NCBI RefSeq assembly: GCF_019599545.1
Contig: NZ_JAIEZV010000002.1
Coordinates: 558,001-622,000, forward strand
Source: Halobacillus sp. Nhm2S1
Lineage (GTDB): Bacteria; Bacillota; Bacilli; Bacillales; Halobacillaceae
DNA length: 64,000 bases
Direction of reading: 5' to 3'
In this document: in pieces, positions 61,555-64,000 of the stretch
How the letters are laid out: each line of letters starts with the position of its first letter
How positions within the stretch are numbered: position 1 is the stretch's first letter
Position numbers and translations under genes: made by a program
The notes under the pieces: generated by a model
Databases searched by the model: none
Seen by the model: the letters and a program-made list of their open reading frames with translations, nothing else
What the model was told of the DNA's origin: nothing

Positions 61555-63606
61555 ATGCGATCATTTTTCAGAACCACTTATAGATGGGCGGTCCGAGGAA
61601 TGAAACTCACCGTCTTTGGCACAATCATAGGGATTGTCGGAATCATCGGCGTACTGATCTACGCTATCACCCAGGGACCTCCATCGTTGATGACTGAACA
61701 AAATACCGTCTTCTACGGGACTGATGGGGAAATCATAGGAGAAGAGCAAGGGGCCGAAGAACGTTATTGGATTAACATAGAGGAAATGCCGGAATCTATT
61801 AAAGACGCGACATTAGCTATTGAAGACCGGCGTTTCTATAACCACTTCGGTTTCGACTTGAAGCGTATTGCGGCAGCTGCGCTTACGGACATTAAGCAAA
61901 TGAGGATGGCCGAGGGGGCCAGCACCATCACCCAGCAGTACGCAAGAAACTTATACCTTTCCCATGATAAAACATGGAAACGGAAACTGAACGAGGCTCT
62001 CTATGCCTTACGATTAGAAATTTTTTATAACAAAGATGAAATATTGGAAGGTTATCTAAACACCATCTATTACGGCCACGGGGCTTATGGAATTGAAGCC
62101 GCTAGCCGGCAGTATTTCAACAAACATGCGGCAGATCTTACTTTGACGGAAGCTTCCATGTTAGCCGGCATCCCAAAAGGCCCGACCTATTATTCGCCAC
62201 TCGCAAACGCGGAACGAGCAGAAGCAAGACAGCAGCAAATCTTAGCTGAAATGGAACGGAACGGCTATATCACTTCCTCTGAAAAAAGAGCAGCCGTGGA
62301 AGCGAGCATTTCCTATGCAGATGGTGAAGAAGATGAAACCCAGGAGATTGCTCCTTACTTTCAAGACCAAGTTGTTACCGAAGCGGCTCAGCTTCTTGAT
62401 GTAGACAGAGAAAGTGTACAGACAGGCGGCTATCATATTCACACCACTTTAATTGAAGAGCATCAACGGATTCTTGAAGAACAGGTGAAAAGGACCATTC
62501 CAGGAAGTGCAGAGATCCAAACCGCATCTGCGGTGATGGATAGCCATTCTGGAGCGATTACCGCCCTTGTCGGTGGTAAAGATTATGGAGAAAGTCCATT
62601 CAACAGAGCCACCCAGGCGAAGCGTTCCGTCGGTTCAACCATCAAACCTTTTCTGTATTATGCAGCGCTCGCAGAAGGGTATTCCCCTGTCACGATGAAA
62701 GAGACGCAGCCTATTGAAATTGAAGTGAAAGGTAAAAGTGAACCTTATATCCCTTCTAATTTCAACGACCAATATGCAGAGGAACCGATTTCCATGGCCC
62801 AAGCCCTGGCCGTTTCCGATAATATTTATGCGGTGAAGACCCACATGGATATCGGACCGGAAAAGCTAGGAAAAACAATGAAGACGTTCGGTGTTGAGGA
62901 GACGTTCAAACCACACCCGTCCCTTGCCTTGGGATACTCTTCCATCTCCCTTTTCGATATGGTCAGTGCCTATGGAAAAATGGTGAAAGGAACGGAATCC
63001 ATAGAAGGCCATACCATCGCTAAAATTACGGACCGGCATGGGAATGTTCTTTATGAGTACAAACCGACTTACAATAAAGATGATGCTGTCGATCGAGTGC
63101 GGGCATTCACCGTCACCCATATGATGACAGGAATGTTCGATCCGGTTTTAGACGCTGATTATGCATCGGTTACTGGGACTCCAATTAAAGGGAAGCTGAC
63201 ACGCATGTATGGAGGAAAGTCCGGCACCACCGACAACGACAGCTGGATGATCGGATTCAGTCCTCAATACGTCTCCGCTGTATGGGTCGGGTATGACGAA
63301 GGCAGCAAGCCGCTTGAAGGCTTCAATGACCATCGGTATGCAAAGGCTATCTGGGCGGATACGATGGAGAAAATACATGAGAATGAGCCTACAGCAGCCT
63401 TCATTCCACCCCCAGGAGTAAAAGGAGTCTACATTGATCCTGAAACCGGCTATGTTGCAGGCCCCAACTGTCCTCAGGAAAGATTAGTGTACATGGAAGA
63501 ATCCGATATACCTAAGGATGTTTGTGGCGGGGACGAAAGTAAAGATGTTGATGATGAATTCAAAGATGATCCATGGTTCAAAGATGTTGTTGATTGGTTC
63601 TTTTAA
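61555..63606 (+). CDS. pbpG: Class A penicillin-binding protein PbpG (PBP2d-like)
   Basis: 683 residues (B. subtilis PbpG about 690). A membrane helix (about 17-40) precedes a GT51 glycosyltransferase (AIEDRRFYNHFGFDLKRIAA; GASTITQQYARNLY) and a transpeptidase with the active Ser in SVGSTIKPFLYY, the SDN motif (LAVSDNIYAV) and KSGTTDNDSW. It polymerises and crosslinks peptidoglycan; in B. subtilis it helps make the germ-cell wall. The final about 30 residues are strongly acidic. TTAGGAG precedes the ATG. Confidence 0.95.
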   Translation: MRSFFRTTYRWAVRGMKLTVFGTIIGIVGIIGVLIYAITQGPPSLMTEQNTVFYGTDGEIIGEEQGAEERYWINIEEMPESIKDATLAIEDRRFYNHFGFDLKRIAAAALTDIKQMRMAEGASTITQQYARNLYLSHDKTWKRKLNEALYALRLEIFYNKDEILEGYLNTIYYGHGAYGIEAASRQYFNKHAADLTLTEASMLAGIPKGPTYYSPLANAERAEARQQQILAEMERNGYITSSEKRAAVEASISYADGEEDETQEIAPYFQDQVVTEAAQLLDVDRESVQTGGYHIHTTLIEEHQRILEEQVKRTIPGSAEIQTASAVMDSHSGAITALVGGKDYGESPFNRATQAKRSVGSTIKPFLYYAALAEGYSPVTMKETQPIEIEVKGKSEPYIPSNFNDQYAEEPISMAQALAVSDNIYAVKTHMDIGPEKLGKTMKTFGVEETFKPHPSLALGYSSISLFDMVSAYGKMVKGTESIEGHTIAKITDRHGNVLYEYKPTYNKDDAVDRVRAFTVTHMMTGMFDPVLDADYASVTGTPIKGKLTRMYGGKSGTTDNDSWMIGFSPQYVSAVWVGYDEGSKPLEGFNDHRYAKAIWADTMEKIHENEPTAAFIPPPGVKGVYIDPETGYVAGPNCPQERLVYMEESDIPKDVCGGDESKDVDDEFKDDPWFKDVVDWFF

Positions 63607-63621
63607 TGCTTTTCCGGTCGC

Positions 63622-63757
63622 TTTGGCGCGACTCATGCCTCCTTTGGCGCGACTCATGCCTCCTTTGGCGCGACTCATGCCTCCTTTGGCGCGACTCATG
63701 CCTCCTTTGGCGCGACTCATGCCTCCTTTGGCGCGACTCATGCCTCCTTTGGCGCGA
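63622..63757. repeat. Six 21-bp tandem repeats after pbpG
   Basis: Six identical units TTTGGCGCGACTCATGCCTC plus C, followed by a partial seventh (TTTGGCGCGA) that merges into the terminator stem. The array starts 15 bases after the pbpG stop. The copies appear free of mismatches. Confidence 0.95.
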
Positions 63758-63795
63758 AAGGTCATCCTCACATCGGATGACCTTTCGCTTTTTTT
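63754..63795 (+). terminator. Intrinsic terminator of pbpG
   Basis: GCGAAAGGTCATCC, loop, GGATGACCTTTCGC followed by TTTTTTT; the first bases of the stem are also the start of a seventh repeat unit. Confidence 0.95.
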
Positions 63796-63821
63796 AAGAA
63801 ACATTGGGGCAGCGTTCATCA

Positions 63822-63876
63822 GAAAATAAAAAAAGACAGAGAAAACGACCGGGGATAACCGGTCGCTTTCTCTGTC
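63822..63876 (-). terminator. Terminator of a minus-strand gene beyond the window
   Basis: Minus strand GACAGAGAAAGCGACCGG, loop, CCGGTCGTTTTCTCTGTC followed by TTTTTTTATTTT. The rest of the window (63880-64000) is AT-rich with no gene visible. Confidence 0.85.
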
Positions 63877-64000
63877 CTAGTAAACATGTATAACCCATGT
63901 GTTACTTAATATATTACCCTTATCGCTAATTCGTCAAGATTGGGCGTCTGAATTCTTACACTTTTTTCATGAACATTTTGTGAACAAATCGTGAACACCT

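Noticed and set aside
63622-63757. CRISPR array
   Set aside because: Units are directly adjacent without spacers and no cas genes are present, so this is a simple tandem repeat.
63518-63829. Open frame across the 21-bp repeats
   Set aside because: It exists because the unit length is divisible by three; it overlaps pbpG in another frame and has no start signal of its own.

Overview
The window looks like the chromosome of an endospore-forming member of the Bacillaceae with moderate GC content. Gene order follows the Bacillus subtilis stretch that runs from speE/speB through pyrG, rho, prfA, glyA and the atp operon to mbl and flhO/flhP. The sporulation genes spoIIID, spoIIQ, spoIID, spoIIR and spo0F, the forespore-type PBP gene pbpG, and strongly acidic protein tails would suit a marine or moderately halophilic relative such as Halobacillus. 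That genus guess is inference. Nearly every gene lies on the minus strand. Exceptions are a small membrane protein (43045), clsB (55183) and pbpG (61555).

Layout in window order. 1-8.5 kb: flhP (cut by the window edge), flhO, mbl, spoIIID, spoIIQ, spoIID, murAA, ywmB, ywzB. 8.7-16 kb: the complete F1Fo ATP synthase operon (atpZ-I-B-E-F-H-A-G-D-C on the minus strand) behind a clear sigma-A promoter. 16-25.7 kb: a secreted S8 protease, mnaA, upp, glyA, ywlG, rpiB, ywlE, mntP and the tRNA-modification gene ywlC. Upstream of ywlC lie five TTATNCACA DnaA boxes in about 145 bp. 26-35 kb: spoIIR, prmC, prfA, a sporulation-type lipoprotein, several small unknown proteins, a tandem MpsC/DUF2294 protein, tdk, a zinc-free type B L31 gene at the rpmE position, and rho. 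35-43 kb: glpX, murAB, fsa-type transaldolase, fba, spo0F, pyrG (with a readable reiterative-transcription attenuator) and rpoE.

43-55 kb holds a metabolic island between rpoE and fadF. The operon thl-hbd-acyl-CoA dehydrogenase-acdA-meaB-tetR-icmF combines the fused B12 isobutyryl-CoA mutase IcmF with short-chain beta-oxidation enzymes. Together with FadF this would convert isobutyryl-CoA to butyryl-CoA and then to acetyl-CoA, with electrons passed to the membrane. A perfect cre site and two related inverted repeats (one matching the FadR operator) suggest control by CcpA and TetR-family repressors. 55-64 kb: clsB, xapX, argS-ywiB, a membrane protein, speE-speB and divergent pbpG, which is followed by a 21-bp tandem repeat and a strong terminator.

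The most unusual structural feature is a family of about nine interspersed intergenic elements of roughly 140-430 bp, roughly one per 7 kb. They share an inverted GAAGACTCAG-type end core, have two distinguishable end types and two interior subtypes, and include chimeric copies and one copy carrying nested insertions. No rRNA, tRNA, CRISPR array, phage or complete transposase gene was seen.
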